Shown here: piece by piece, positions 14,310-22,499 of the stretch
Layout of the letters: each line of letters begins with the position of its first letter
Position numbering within the stretch: position 1 is the stretch's first letter
Position numbers and translations under genes: made by a program
The notes under the pieces: generated by a model
What the model was told of the DNA's origin: nothing
What the model saw: the letters and a program-made list of their open reading frames with translations, nothing else
Database searches by the model: none
NCBI GenBank assembly: GCA_041586155.1
Contig: JBFHAT010000036.1
Span: 1-27,297 of the forward strand
DNA: 27,297 nt
DNA from: JBFGJH01 sp041586155
Lineage (GTDB): Bacteria > Actinomycetota > Acidimicrobiia > Spongiisociales > JAENVV01
Direction of reading: 5' to 3'

Positions 14310-15662
14310 CTACCGGAACCCGAAGATGAGCGGGAAGACCAGCGCCACGAAGGCGGCCCACAGGGCGTAGACGGGGAGGTATCTCATCTGCACCGCCACC
14401 AGCGTCCGGTACGACTGTTTCCGCGCCAGGAATCGCCCATACCCCCACGCCAGGAGCGACAGATTGATGAGCAGCACCAGGTTCTCGCCGAGGGCGGCGG
14501 TCTTGTTCGGCGAAACGCCAAACGTGGTGAGCCGGTCCAAGATTCCGGCCAGTGCGATCACATCGACGACCAGCGCCGCTGCGAGCAGAGCGAGCATGAG
14601 CCCGTCCCACCACCCGGGTGGGTCGGCGGAGTCGCGGGCCGCCATGGTGTACAGCACGAGGCCCAACACGATCGCGAGAAGAATGTCGAACGAGATGAGC
14701 GCCTCACGATTGTCGCCCGGCAGATTGCCGGTGACGAGGATCGCGACCAGCAAGCTGAGCAGCAGGAGAAGGAACAGCGGCGAGAACATCCGAGCGAGCA
14801 CAGGAGCGATGCTCTCGATCCGCCCCATCTTCCGCTCGACGAGGTAGGCAGCGACGACCGGGGTGGCCCACATCCCGCTGGGCAGCACCCACTCCGTGAC
14901 GAACTCCTCGATCTCGAGTCCACCTGTCCCGAACATCTCGATCGCCAAGGCCATAAGGACGCCACCGCCCAGTGCGATGAGCACGGAGTAGATGAACACC
15001 TCGCCGCTGAACCGGACAAAGTCCAACCGGTGATCCTGCCGGCGCCAGCCCGGTCCCGCGTACAGCACGCCAACGGTCAGCCAGATCGCGATCGGTAGGT
15101 GAATGCCGGTCAAGGTGCGAGTGTCGTGTGGTGGGTGGTCCGGATAGACGTTGATCAAGACGGCGAAGAGGGCCACCACCGAGCCGGTGGTCCACAGGTA
15201 CCGGGTCGGTAGCGACCGTTTCCACCACAGGTAACCCCCGACAGGCACGAACGCAAAGAAAGGCAGGTTCGAGAAGTAGACCGCCGCGTCGTCGGGGAAC
15301 TGTGATCCGAACACGAGGGGCAGCCGTCCCAACACCACCGCCAGCACGGCCAGCGCCAATGCGACGACGAGTTCTCTCCGGTCTCGGATGCGGCCGGCAT
15401 CGCTCTCAGCGGGCACCAGCAGCTGACGCCAGACTCGCTCGGTCGACAGCTTGGCGAACTCGTCCGCCAGCGTGTCGGTGGCTCCCAGTCGGCGGATCGA
15501 GACGAGGAACGCCTCCTCGCGGCTGATACCGCGTTCCGACAAATCGTCCACACTGTCTCGCAGATGCGACTCGAGCTCTTCGATGTCACCGGCACCCAGC
15601 GAGGTACCCGTCCGAAGGAGGTCGCGCCATTTGCGGATCTCCGACTCGATGTCGAACGTCAC
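14310..15662 (-). CDS. Multi-pass membrane protein with N-terminal PadR-associated (HAAS/permease-prefix) domain
   Basis: A 450-residue protein. Residues 1-70 form a soluble helical domain (IESEIRKWRDLL, IEELESHLRDSVDDLSERGISREEAFLVSIRRLG) of the permease-prefix/HAAS type, which is known to sit beside PadR regulators. About ten hydrophobic segments follow from residue 95 to the end. The transported or sensed molecule is unknown. GTG 15662 overlaps the PadR stop by 4 nt (GTGA) and is preferred over an upstream ATG at 15707 that would run deep into padR. Confidence 0.75.
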   Translation of the reverse strand: MTFDIESEIRKWRDLLRTGTSLGAGDIEELESHLRDSVDDLSERGISREEAFLVSIRRLGATDTLADEFAKLSTERVWRQLLVPAESDAGRIRDRRELVVALALAVLAVVLGRLPLVFGSQFPDDAAVYFSNLPFFAFVPVGGYLWWKRSLPTRYLWTTGSVVALFAVLINVYPDHPPHDTRTLTGIHLPIAIWLTVGVLYAGPGWRRQDHRLDFVRFSGEVFIYSVLIALGGGVLMALAIEMFGTGGLEIEEFVTEWVLPSGMWATPVVAAYLVERKMGRIESIAPVLARMFSPLFLLLLLSLLVAILVTGNLPGDNREALISFDILLAIVLGLVLYTMAARDSADPPGWWDGLMLALLAAALVVDVIALAGILDRLTTFGVSPNKTAALGENLVLLINLSLLAWGYGRFLARKQSYRTLVAVQMRYLPVYALWAAFVALVFPLIFGFR

Positions 15663-16000
15663 CCGTCGCCTCCGATCCGCAGCATGGCTTCGTGCACCAC
15701 CTCCCACTGCTGGCGAAGCTCGTGGAGCTGGGCACGCCCAGTGTCGGTGATGCGGTAGTACTTTCGGCGCCGGCCCGTGTCAGCGGTGCGCCACCGAGAG
15801 GTCAGGGATCCAGCCGCTTCGAGGCGATGGAGTACCGGGTACAGCATTCCATCCGTCCAGTTCATCCGATCGTCCGACGCTTCGCGCACGGTGCGCATGA
15901 TTTCGTACCCATAGCTCTCTCCCCTGCTCAAGATGGCCAGCACGATCGGTGTCGCCGAAGCCGCCACCAGATCCTTGGAGATCGAGAAGCCATCACTCAC
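15659..16000 (-). CDS. PadR-family transcription regulator
   Basis: A 113-residue PadR repressor: winged helix with ATPIVLAILSRGESYGYEIMRTV, the recognition part WTDGMLYPVLHRLEAAGSLTSRW, the wing GRRRKYYRITDTGRAQL, and a C-terminal dimerisation helix. GTG 16000 is the start. It is co-translated with the HAAS-type membrane protein, the normal partner of this PadR subgroup. It lies divergent from the RsbQ-like gene across 77 bp, where an imperfect inverted repeat could be its operator. Confidence 0.88.
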   Translation of the reverse strand: MSDGFSISKDLVAASATPIVLAILSRGESYGYEIMRTVREASDDRMNWTDGMLYPVLHRLEAAGSLTSRWRTADTGRRRKYYRITDTGRAQLHELRQQWEVVHEAMLRIGGDG

Positions 16001-16008
16001 CGGCGTAC

Positions 16009-16038
16009 CCTAGCAGCTCTATACAAAGAAGCTCTAGG
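16009..16038. promoter_or_regulatory. Candidate PadR operator over a -10 box
   Basis: CCTAGCAGCT (16009-16018) and AGCTCTAGG (16030-16038) are inverted repeats differing by one inserted base. A minus-strand -10-like TATAGA lies at 16023-16018, about 18 nt upstream of the padR GTG. AGCTCTA also occurs twice as a direct repeat (16015 and 16030). Autoregulation by PadR is the likely meaning. Confidence 0.4.
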
Positions 16039-16063
16039 TATCATTGGCCCTCTGCGCTCTGAG

Positions 16064-16069
16064 TAATCT
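16064..16069 (+). promoter_or_regulatory. -10 element of the RsbQ-like gene, probably leaderless
   Basis: TAATCT ends 8 nt before ATG 16078. The only ribosome-site-like stretch (AAAGG) is too close to the ATG, so a leaderless start is likely. The -35 is unclear. Confidence 0.35.
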
Positions 16070-16077
16070 CAAAGGCC

Positions 16078-16869
16078 ATGGACGCCATCCGACGTAACAA
16101 CGTGCAAACCCGGGGAAGACCCGATGGCCAGCCGATGCTGTTCGCCCACGGATACGGGTGCGATCAGAACATGTGGCGCTACGTCACGCCCGCTTTCGAG
16201 GGCTCACATCGGGTGGTGCTGTACGACCATGTTGGAGCGGGAGGTTCCAACTTGGCTGCATACGATCGTGACAAGTACTCGAGCCTCAACGGCTATGCGG
16301 GGGACATCCTGGAAATCTGTGATGCTCTCGATCTGAAGAATGTGATCTTCGTGGGGCACAGCGTGGCGGCGATGATGGGGGCGCTGGCCGCCAAGCGGCA
16401 GCCGGATCGGTTCGACAAGCTGGTCATGGTGGGGCCATCGCCGCGCTACATCGACGACGACGGTTACCGAGGCGGATTCACCGAGGAACAGATCGACGAG
16501 CTGCTCACCTCTCTCGAAAGCAACTTCCTCGGGTGGTCGACGCAGATGGCTCCCGTCATCATGGGTAACCCCGAGCGGCCGGAGCTCGGTGAGGAATTGA
16601 CCAGCAGTTTTTGCAGCACCGACCCAGACATCGCCGCGCATTTTGCAGAGGTGACCTTCAAGTCCGACAACCGGGAGGACCTGCCCACGGTCCATGTCCC
16701 GACCTTGATCCTGCAGTGTTCGGATGACGTCATTGCTCCGGACGAAGTCGGACGATTCGTCCACGACGCGCTTCCGAACAGCGTCTTCGTCAAGATGCTT
16801 GCCACCGGCCACTGCCCGAACCTGAGTGCCCCCGACGAGACCATCTCGGTGATCAAGTCCTTCTTGTGA
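16078..16869 (+). CDS. rsbQ: RsbQ-like alpha/beta hydrolase
   Basis: A 263-residue alpha/beta hydrolase closely resembling RsbQ, the partner of the RsbP phosphatase in the energy-stress branch of the Bacillus sigma-B pathway and a relative of plant KAI2/D14 receptors. Oxyanion region FAHGYGCDQNMW; nucleophile Ser95 in VGHSVAA; acid Asp217 in CSDDVIAP; His245 in TGHCPNL. Spacing and length agree with RsbQ (Ser96, Asp219, His247). Its stop overlaps the GTG of the phosphatase gene by 4 nt, as expected for a coupled pair. The bound small molecule is unknown. Confidence 0.88.
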   Translation: MDAIRRNNVQTRGRPDGQPMLFAHGYGCDQNMWRYVTPAFEGSHRVVLYDHVGAGGSNLAAYDRDKYSSLNGYAGDILEICDALDLKNVIFVGHSVAAMMGALAAKRQPDRFDKLVMVGPSPRYIDDDGYRGGFTEEQIDELLTSLESNFLGWSTQMAPVIMGNPERPELGEELTSSFCSTDPDIAAHFAEVTFKSDNREDLPTVHVPTLILQCSDDVIAPDEVGRFVHDALPNSVFVKMLATGHCPNLSAPDETISVIKSFL

Positions 16870-18002
16870 GCAGTACCGAACACCCGTCCGTCGTCGATCT
16901 GTACGAACGCGCTCCCTGTGGCCTGGTCACCGTATCACGCCGAGGCAACGTGATCGCCGCCAACGCCGCGTTTCGAGACATGGTCGGCGAGACGCTCGTC
17001 GACAACGCAGACAGCTTTCTCGACTTGTTGAGGGCGGGAGATCGCATCTTCTGGGAGACCCATGTGAACCCACTGCTCGACATGGAGGGGCAGGTCCGGG
17101 AGATCGCCATCGAGCTGAAGACCGAGGCAGGCCAACTTCCGGTCCTGATGAATGCCCGCAATCAGGCCCCCGCTGATCCTTCCGGGCATGTCGACCTCGT
17201 GCTGTTTCCCGCCGCCGACCGTCGCTCGTATGAGCGGGAACTGTTGGCGGCGAGGCGTCGAGCCGAGATCTCAGAGTCACACGCCCGCCTGCTGGCCGAG
17301 ACACTGCAACGCAGCCTCATCCCCCCGTCGATCCCAGACATCCCCGGTCTCGAGGTCGGGGCGACGTACCGGCCCGCCGGTACCGGCGCGGAGGTCGGCG
17401 GTGACTTCTACGACTTCTTTCGGATCTCTCCGACCGAGTGGATGGTGGCGCTCGGTGATGTCTGCGGCAAGGGCGCCGGCGCCGCGACGGTGACTGCCCT
17501 GGTGCGCTACGCGATTCGGGGCGCGGCGATGGAGACCAGAGATCTGGAAGAGGTGTTCCGCGCCGTGAACGCCACTCTCCTCCTCGACCAATCGAACGAG
17601 ATGTGCACCGCAGCGGTGGGACGCATGAGCCCGGCAGCCGACGGTCACCACATTGCACTTACACTCGCAGGTCACCCGCTGCCGCTCCACGTCGACGCCA
17701 CCGGCCGGGTTGGGGTCGTCGGCAAGCCTGGTACGTTGTTGGGGGCGCTTGGGGACGTACGACACGAAGTCGCCCAGATTCACCTTGCGACCGGCGAATC
17801 ACTCGTATTCTTCACGGACGGCGTGACGGAAGCGCGCCGCGGGGCCCAGTTCTTCGGTGAACAACGACTACGCGAGCTGCTCGCTCGCAACGCCGAGGAG
17901 CCCCCGAGCGCCATCGCCGAGGCAGTCGGCGACGCGGTGGAGGAGTACCAAGATGGGGCGCTGCGTGACGATGTCGCCGTCGTCGTCGTGCGGTCGATTT
18001 GA
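16866..18002 (+). CDS. rsbP: RsbP-like PAS-PP2C serine phosphatase
   Basis: A 378-residue protein. Residues 10-115 form a PAS domain (VDLYERAPCGLVTVSRRGNVIAAN onward). Residues 118-148 form a helical linker (YERELLAARRRAEISESHARLL). Residues 155-377 form a SpoIIE/PP2C phosphatase with metal-binding acids in GGDFYDF (Asp180, Asp183), GDVCGKG (Asp198), FFTDGVTEA and the final RDDVAVVVV. It should dephosphorylate an STAS anti-anti-sigma protein. No such partner or sigma factor is in the window. It is co-translated with the RsbQ-like gene and convergent with the FUSC gene. Confidence 0.88.
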   Translation: MSSTEHPSVVDLYERAPCGLVTVSRRGNVIAANAAFRDMVGETLVDNADSFLDLLRAGDRIFWETHVNPLLDMEGQVREIAIELKTEAGQLPVLMNARNQAPADPSGHVDLVLFPAADRRSYERELLAARRRAEISESHARLLAETLQRSLIPPSIPDIPGLEVGATYRPAGTGAEVGGDFYDFFRISPTEWMVALGDVCGKGAGAATVTALVRYAIRGAAMETRDLEEVFRAVNATLLLDQSNEMCTAAVGRMSPAADGHHIALTLAGHPLPLHVDATGRVGVVGKPGTLLGALGDVRHEVAQIHLATGESLVFFTDGVTEARRGAQFFGEQRLRELLARNAEEPPSAIAEAVGDAVEEYQDGALRDDVAVVVVRSI

Positions 18003-18024
18003 GGTCCATCAAACCGAGCGGACG

Positions 18025-19101
18025 TCAGGAAGACATCCCTGCATGGTCTGAGATCTGCCCGGTCTCCTCTCGGCCGATCCCTCCGATCCACTCTTCGAGC
18101 CGGTCGACAACTGCGATGATCGCCCGACGGACTGCGATGTGCGCGTGGCGATCCTGCCTGCGGTCGGCGTCGGCATGCCGGCGGGCGTCTGCGATCATCG
18201 TTGCCAGGGCCTCCAGTTTCTCGTCTTCCTCCACGGACGTGGCCACCAGCTCGCCGCCGGTCGCGATGCCATCCGCCACCGCCTCGATCGCCGCGGCGAG
18301 ATGGTCATCGGATCGACCCAGATCTTGGACGTGCCATCCGGCCACCCGCACGAGCGCCGTTGCGTCTCGCAACACTGCCTGGAACTCGCGCGCTCTGCAC
18401 CGAAGTTGGTTGGTGGCCGGACGCTCTCGCCATCTCCACGGCGAGAAGCTCGAGACTTCCTGGGAGAAGTCGAACGTCTCGACCAGGTCACCAACGGTGC
18501 GATCGACTCGATCGCTGCGCCGCTGGGCCCGATCTGCCCGCTCTCGATCTGCCGAACGGAGCGCGTCGGCAACGTCGCGTAGGTTCCCGACCGCGGTCGA
18601 CACCTGGTTCGAGACCGCTTGTCGGATATGCGCTGAGGGCCGAGGAGGAAAGACGAGGTAGACGAGCGCATATGCGGTCCCGGCTCCGACAGCCCCTTCG
18701 AGCAGCCGGTCCGGCACCCACCCCTCGCCTCCCAGCGCCACCAGGAGGGCGGCATTGAGGCCCGCATAGGTCACCGCTAGCAGGTCATCCAAGACGAATC
18801 TGGCGAGCACGATGGAGAGCGCGGTCAACGCTCCGATCTGCACTGCCCCGCTGCCGACCAACCGGACACCGACCTCGCTGACTGCGACAGCCAGGGCCAT
18901 CCCGCTGAGCATCGCAGTGACTCGCTCGACGCGTCGCTCGTACCCTGCACCGATCACGACCACCGCAGCCACAGGCGCATAGATCGGACTGCTGTTGTCG
19001 AGCAACATGCGCGCCAGCCACCAGGCAAGGCCGGCGGCTGCACCTGACTGCAGTCCGGCGATCACGGCCCGGCGATGCTTCTCCTCGATCCATCCCCACA
19101 T
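18025..19101 (-). CDS. FUSC/aromatic-acid-exporter-type membrane protein
   Basis: A 358-residue protein. The N-terminal half has about six transmembrane segments between residues 12 and 150, with motifs of the FUSC superfamily (GLAWWLARMLLDNSSPIYAPVAAVVVIG; RVTAMLSGMALAVAVSEV). The C-terminal half (160-358) is soluble, long-helical and charged. Family members export aromatic acids or are of unknown role. ATG 19101 has no obvious ribosome binding site. It stands as a single gene. Confidence 0.8.
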   Translation of the reverse strand: MWGWIEEKHRRAVIAGLQSGAAAGLAWWLARMLLDNSSPIYAPVAAVVVIGAGYERRVERVTAMLSGMALAVAVSEVGVRLVGSGAVQIGALTALSIVLARFVLDDLLAVTYAGLNAALLVALGGEGWVPDRLLEGAVGAGTAYALVYLVFPPRPSAHIRQAVSNQVSTAVGNLRDVADALRSADRERADRAQRRSDRVDRTVGDLVETFDFSQEVSSFSPWRWRERPATNQLRCRAREFQAVLRDATALVRVAGWHVQDLGRSDDHLAAAIEAVADGIATGGELVATSVEEDEKLEALATMIADARRHADADRRQDRHAHIAVRRAIIAVVDRLEEWIGGIGREETGQISDHAGMSS

Positions 19102-19180
19102 GGGTGTTGCCTACCCGGATCGGGCCAACGCCAACCATGGAAAGCACGGCCAGACATGTCGCAGGCGGGACGAGCCCTTC

Positions 19181-20041
19181 TCACTCCGTGGGAGCGGCAC
19201 GCTCCAGCAGTCGGCGCAGGTCGGCGACGAATCTCGCCGCGGGGGCACCGTCGACGATTCGGTGATCGACCGTCACGGTGAGGTCGAGCATGTCGCGGAC
19301 GAGAATCTCGCCTTCAACGACGTGCGGTCGCTCGCTGAGACCCCCGACGTAGATGTTGAGGGTGGAGATCGTCGGATGACCAATAGCTGCACCGCTACCG
19401 CCACCAAACATGCCGATCGAACTGACCGCAACGGTACCGGCCATCGCTCGCATGCTCGGGAGTCGTGCGGCCGCCAGGTAGAACAGCGCGACGGCGCCCG
19501 GGATCCTCGCCAGCCACGGCGCGGCATGGCTCAGCAGCCGCCCCGCCGGCACCGAGGCCGGATCGGCTTTGACGTGGCGCAGCTCGTCGGAGATGTCGGC
19601 GGGCGTCCGCCTGTCGGCCGCCCGGACCAGATGCGCCATAGGAAACGGCCCATCCGAGGACGCCACCTCCACCAGTGCCGCGATGTCCACCTGGTTGGGC
19701 ACGATCAGCCTTCCGCGCCAATCCCGGTATGCGTGCACCTCCGGGTGCATAGCGGCGGCTCTTGCCACGCAAGTCAGGACGAAGCCGGTGAGTGTCTCGC
19801 GGCGCCCGAACTCCGCAAATCGATCGCGCGCCTCGGTGACGTCGACGGTGACCAAGCCATGAACGGGTACGATGCGGCGGCCGGCAGTCAGCGCGCCGGT
19901 TACGAAACGGCGGCCGACGGGGATACGCCGCGTCTCGTACGGATGTCGAAGCCTCCGCTCCAGCCGACGCCCCCACCTGCGATCGGCTGGCCGTGCCGGC
20001 GCAGCGGGCGGATCGGGCCTTGCTCGCATTCTCGTTGCCAT
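19181..20041 (-). CDS. Stand-alone E2-type (2-oxoacid dehydrogenase) acyltransferase core
   Basis: A 286-residue protein that matches only the catalytic domain of dihydrolipoamide acyltransferases. The active site DHRIVDGAPAARF lies near the C-terminus, preceded by GTVAVSSIGMFGGG and the PTISTLNIYVGG strand. There is no lipoyl domain and no E1-binding domain; the N-terminus is a short Arg/Pro-rich arm. No E1 or E3 gene is near. It may transfer an acyl group from a carrier other than a lipoyl arm, or be a divergent relative such as those acting on CoA thioesters. GAGGCG precedes ATG 20041. Confidence 0.8.
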   Translation of the reverse strand: MATRMRARPDPPAAPARPADRRWGRRLERRLRHPYETRRIPVGRRFVTGALTAGRRIVPVHGLVTVDVTEARDRFAEFGRRETLTGFVLTCVARAAAMHPEVHAYRDWRGRLIVPNQVDIAALVEVASSDGPFPMAHLVRAADRRTPADISDELRHVKADPASVPAGRLLSHAAPWLARIPGAVALFYLAAARLPSMRAMAGTVAVSSIGMFGGGSGAAIGHPTISTLNIYVGGLSERPHVVEGEILVRDMLDLTVTVDHRIVDGAPAARFVADLRRLLERAAPTE

Positions 20042-20163
20042 GACGACGCCTCGCAGCGAGTCTGCGCTACCGCCACACCCTGCAACAGAGGCTTTCGACC
20101 CCAGTCCGCCCTGAAAGAGCAGCGGCAGTCAAAGCCCTCTGGCGTTTGTGCTGCCGGAATGGG

Positions 20164-20625
20164 TCAGGGGGGCGGTGGCGCCTCGCGCACCAATCCATCG
20201 GCCAGGGCGCGATCCTGATCCGACCACATCGCCATCGCCGTGTTCATGGGCAGGAACCCGATCTTGGCGTAGAAACCCTCCCGGCCGGGATTGGCGTAGA
20301 GGATGATCTTTCGGTGCCCCTTGGCGGCGCCTATGAGTCGCTGGATGATGGAACGGCCCAGCCCCCGACCCTGAAAGTCGGGATGGACCGCAACGTCGGC
20401 GATGTAGGCGCAGTCGAGCCCGTCCGCCAGGGCTCGGCCGGCCCCCACCAAGTCGTCACCGGCGTATACGAAGCAGGTGAACATGCTGTTCCCAAACACC
20501 GTCTCGAGAGCGTCGGGCGGTTTGATGCCGAGCGGCGCCAGCCGGTACAGCTCCGACAGCGCCTCCCAGTCCACCGTGCGGCTGTCGGTCACCCAGGTGA
20601 AACCATCGATCAATGAGCCTCCCAT
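20164..20625 (-). CDS. GNAT-family N-acetyltransferase
   Basis: A 153-residue GNAT protein with the acetyl-CoA loop in VHPDFQGRGLGRSIIQRLI and the strand before it (CAYIADVAV). The end, YANPGREGFYAKIGFLPM, is typical of the family. The acceptor is unknown. ATG 20625 is used because the N-terminus then matches GNAT length; the open frame extends upstream without a better start. The C-terminus ends in a run of prolines. It is divergent from the sulfite-oxidase-like gene. Confidence 0.85.
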   Translation of the reverse strand: MGGSLIDGFTWVTDSRTVDWEALSELYRLAPLGIKPPDALETVFGNSMFTCFVYAGDDLVGAGRALADGLDCAYIADVAVHPDFQGRGLGRSIIQRLIGAAKGHRKIILYANPGREGFYAKIGFLPMNTAMAMWSDQDRALADGLVREAPPPP

Positions 20626-20762
20626 CAGAGATCGGATTCTCGCTCGGCCGGCGCTCGGTGTGAACCCAAAATCTTCGCGAGAAATGCAACTACCCCGACA
20701 GCGGGATCGCCGCGTGACGTCGGCCTCTGGCCGGAACGATCGTGGGGTGAGAGGATTCCCGG

Positions 20763-21803
20763 GTGGAAGGTATGACGTACGACCGTTTCGTCGAGCGGGG
20801 CACGAGCCTGGAGCCGGCAGCCGCCTATCTCGGTACGAATCAAACTCCGCTGGCCGACTTCTTCGTCTGCACGGTCGGCGAACCTGCCCAACCTGACCCC
20901 CGGACCTGGCGGCTCTCCATCGAAGGCGATGCGGTTCGCGAACCACTTCATCTATCCATGAGCGATTTGGCCGATCTGCCCCAGCGCGAAGTGGACGCCT
21001 GGCTCGAATGTGCCGGCAACGGCCGCTCGTTGTTCGAATTGACGGATGAGCGAACCCTGCGATCGAACGAAACGCCGTGGATGCTGGGGGCGATGGGCAT
21101 GGCATCTTGGCGAGGACCCAGCCTGGCGGCGGTGTTGGAGCTGGCAGGAGTCTTCGAGCACGCTGCCTGGGTCAGCCCGGCCGGCCTCGACCATCCCAAT
21201 CCCGAACGCGAGCCGGTGCGGATGTGTCTGCCGCTCCACAAAGCCCTCCACCCGGACACGCTCGTCGTGCTGGAGATGAACGGCGCTCAGTTGGAGCCGA
21301 TGCACGGTTTCCCGGCGCGGCTTCTGGTGCCGGGTTGGGTGGGCGCCTACTCGGTCAAGTGGCTGGAACGCATCGACGTGTCGAGCGAGTGGATCCCATC
21401 ATGGCGCGCCGACTCCTATTACCGGCTGCGCACTCCGGACGGACAAGACCTCGGGCCCGCCATGGCCCATCCCGTCAAGAGCAGCCTTGCTCTGCCATGG
21501 GACACTCAGCTCGAAGCCGGCAACCATCAGGTGGTCGGCTACGCCAGGGCATCGGGTGTGCCCATCGATCGCGTCGAATGGAAGGTCGATGGCGGCACTT
21601 GGCTCGAAGCTGAGCTCTTCGGACCGAACGGGGCATGGACCTGGAGCCCATTCCGATTCACTTGGGAGGCGTCCCCCGGCCGGCACGTGCTTCGCACCAG
21701 GGCGACCGATACCGACGGGAACACCCAACCCGACGAGATGCCCTACCACCCCGACGGCATCCTCTGGTGTGGAGTGATCCCACATCCGGTGACCGTGTCG
21801 TGA
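20763..21803 (+). CDS. Sulfite-oxidase-like molybdopterin oxidoreductase (cytoplasmic)
   Basis: A 346-residue enzyme. Residues 30-230 form the molybdopterin domain with the molybdenum-ligand cysteine Cys83 in WLECAGNGRSLF, the later VLEMNGAQLEPMHGFPARLLVPGW block, and a GAYSVKWLERIDV end. Residues 235-346 form the Mo-co dimerisation domain (VPIDRVEWKVDGGTWLEAEL, WSPFRFTWEA). There is no signal peptide, Tat motif or heme domain, so it should stay in the cytoplasm. It may oxidise sulfite or another small compound. GTG 20763 has AGAGGA 7 nt upstream; ATG 20772 is the alternative. Confidence 0.87.
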   Translation: MEGMTYDRFVERGTSLEPAAAYLGTNQTPLADFFVCTVGEPAQPDPRTWRLSIEGDAVREPLHLSMSDLADLPQREVDAWLECAGNGRSLFELTDERTLRSNETPWMLGAMGMASWRGPSLAAVLELAGVFEHAAWVSPAGLDHPNPEREPVRMCLPLHKALHPDTLVVLEMNGAQLEPMHGFPARLLVPGWVGAYSVKWLERIDVSSEWIPSWRADSYYRLRTPDGQDLGPAMAHPVKSSLALPWDTQLEAGNHQVVGYARASGVPIDRVEWKVDGGTWLEAELFGPNGAWTWSPFRFTWEASPGRHVLRTRATDTDGNTQPDEMPYHPDGILWCGVIPHPVTVS

Positions 21804-21807
21804 CGAC

Positions 21808-21960
21808 CTAACCGTCCCGGGTGATCACTCGGGCAGCGGTGGGGAAGGTGCCGAGTTCGCCGCTGGTCGCTTGATTCACATAGATGGTCCCGTCCGGTGC
21901 TACTGCGATTCCGTTGGGCAGATCGAAGGTTGCTTCGTCGGCGATGCCGCGGTCGGTCAC
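21808..21960 (-). pseudogene. C-terminal fragment of an NHL/ScyD-type beta-propeller protein
   Basis: A 50-codon frame on the minus strand reads ATFDLPNGIAVAPDGTIYVN followed by QATSGELGTFPTAARVITRDG and a stop. That is one blade of an NHL-repeat/ScyD-type propeller with a natural-looking C-terminus. The rest of the gene is missing: upstream lies the marR gene, whose stop overlaps a GTG of this frame by 4 nt. It is probably a remnant left by a deletion, not a working protein. It is convergent with the sulfite-oxidase-like gene. Confidence 0.55.
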
Positions 21961-22403
21961 GTCGGCGGGCGCAAGCGTCTGAGCAGGTCGCGCAGCGTCT
22001 TCATCTCGTCAGCTTCGAGGACTCCCACGAAGCTGTCGTCGAGGTCTGCGATGTGAACTTCGGTGGCGGCGCTCAGCACCTGATGACCCTTTTCGGTGAG
22101 CCCGACCCACGAGACCCTGCGATCGGTTGGACAGGGGAGCCGTTCCACATATCCCTCGGCGACCAGCCGGTCGACGAGACGAGTCGCGCCCCCAGAGGTG
22201 AGGTCGAGGGCGTCCCCCAGCTCATTGATCGGCATGTGGCAATCGGGGGCGTGCGACAACCGCAACATTGCCTCGTACCACACGATCGAGATGCCGGCGG
22301 AGCTGCGCAACGAACGATCGAAGATCCGGTGGAGGCGACGCTGCGTCTCTACCAGCGCACCGTAGGCGGAGATTCGGTCGTCGGACGTGATCTCAGGAAC
22401 CAC
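21957..22403 (-). CDS. MarR-family transcription regulator
   Basis: A 148-residue winged-helix repressor: helix-turn-helix MPINELGDALDLTSGGATRLVDRLVAEGYVER, wing CPTDRRVSWVGLTEKGHQ, and terminal dimerisation helices. Full family length, so it is intact. GTG 22403 has no ribosome binding site and lies 6 nt after TAAGAT, so it is probably leaderless. It is divergent from the YceI gene, with back-to-back promoters, and most likely represses it and itself. The ligand is unknown. Confidence 0.87.
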   Translation of the reverse strand: MVPEITSDDRISAYGALVETQRRLHRIFDRSLRSSAGISIVWYEAMLRLSHAPDCHMPINELGDALDLTSGGATRLVDRLVAEGYVERLPCPTDRRVSWVGLTEKGHQVLSAATEVHIADLDDSFVGVLEADEMKTLRDLLRRLRPPT

Positions 22404-22409
22404 CTAAAT

Positions 22410-22438
22410 ATCTTACCACGCAATAGTTGACGTGTCAG
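22410..22438 (-). promoter_or_regulatory. marR promoter
   Basis: On the minus strand CTGACA (22438-22433) and TAAGAT (22415-22410) are 17 bp apart, a good housekeeping promoter. The -10 ends 6 nt before the GTG at 22403. Confidence 0.55.
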
Positions 22439-22460
22439 GTATTCTCTGCTAAATTACCTG
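22427..22460 (+). promoter_or_regulatory. yceI promoter with candidate MarR sites
   Basis: TTGACG (22427-22432) and TAAATT (22450-22455) are 17 bp apart. The -35 abuts that of the marR promoter. Two dyads lie here: TGAC-GT-GTCA (22428-22437) across both -35 boxes, and CAGGTA-N13-TACCTG (22436-22460) around the -10. Either could be the MarR site. Confidence 0.55.
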
Positions 22461-22499
22461 CGCACTCAGATACTTCTTTCGCAGGAAAGGACCCACATC

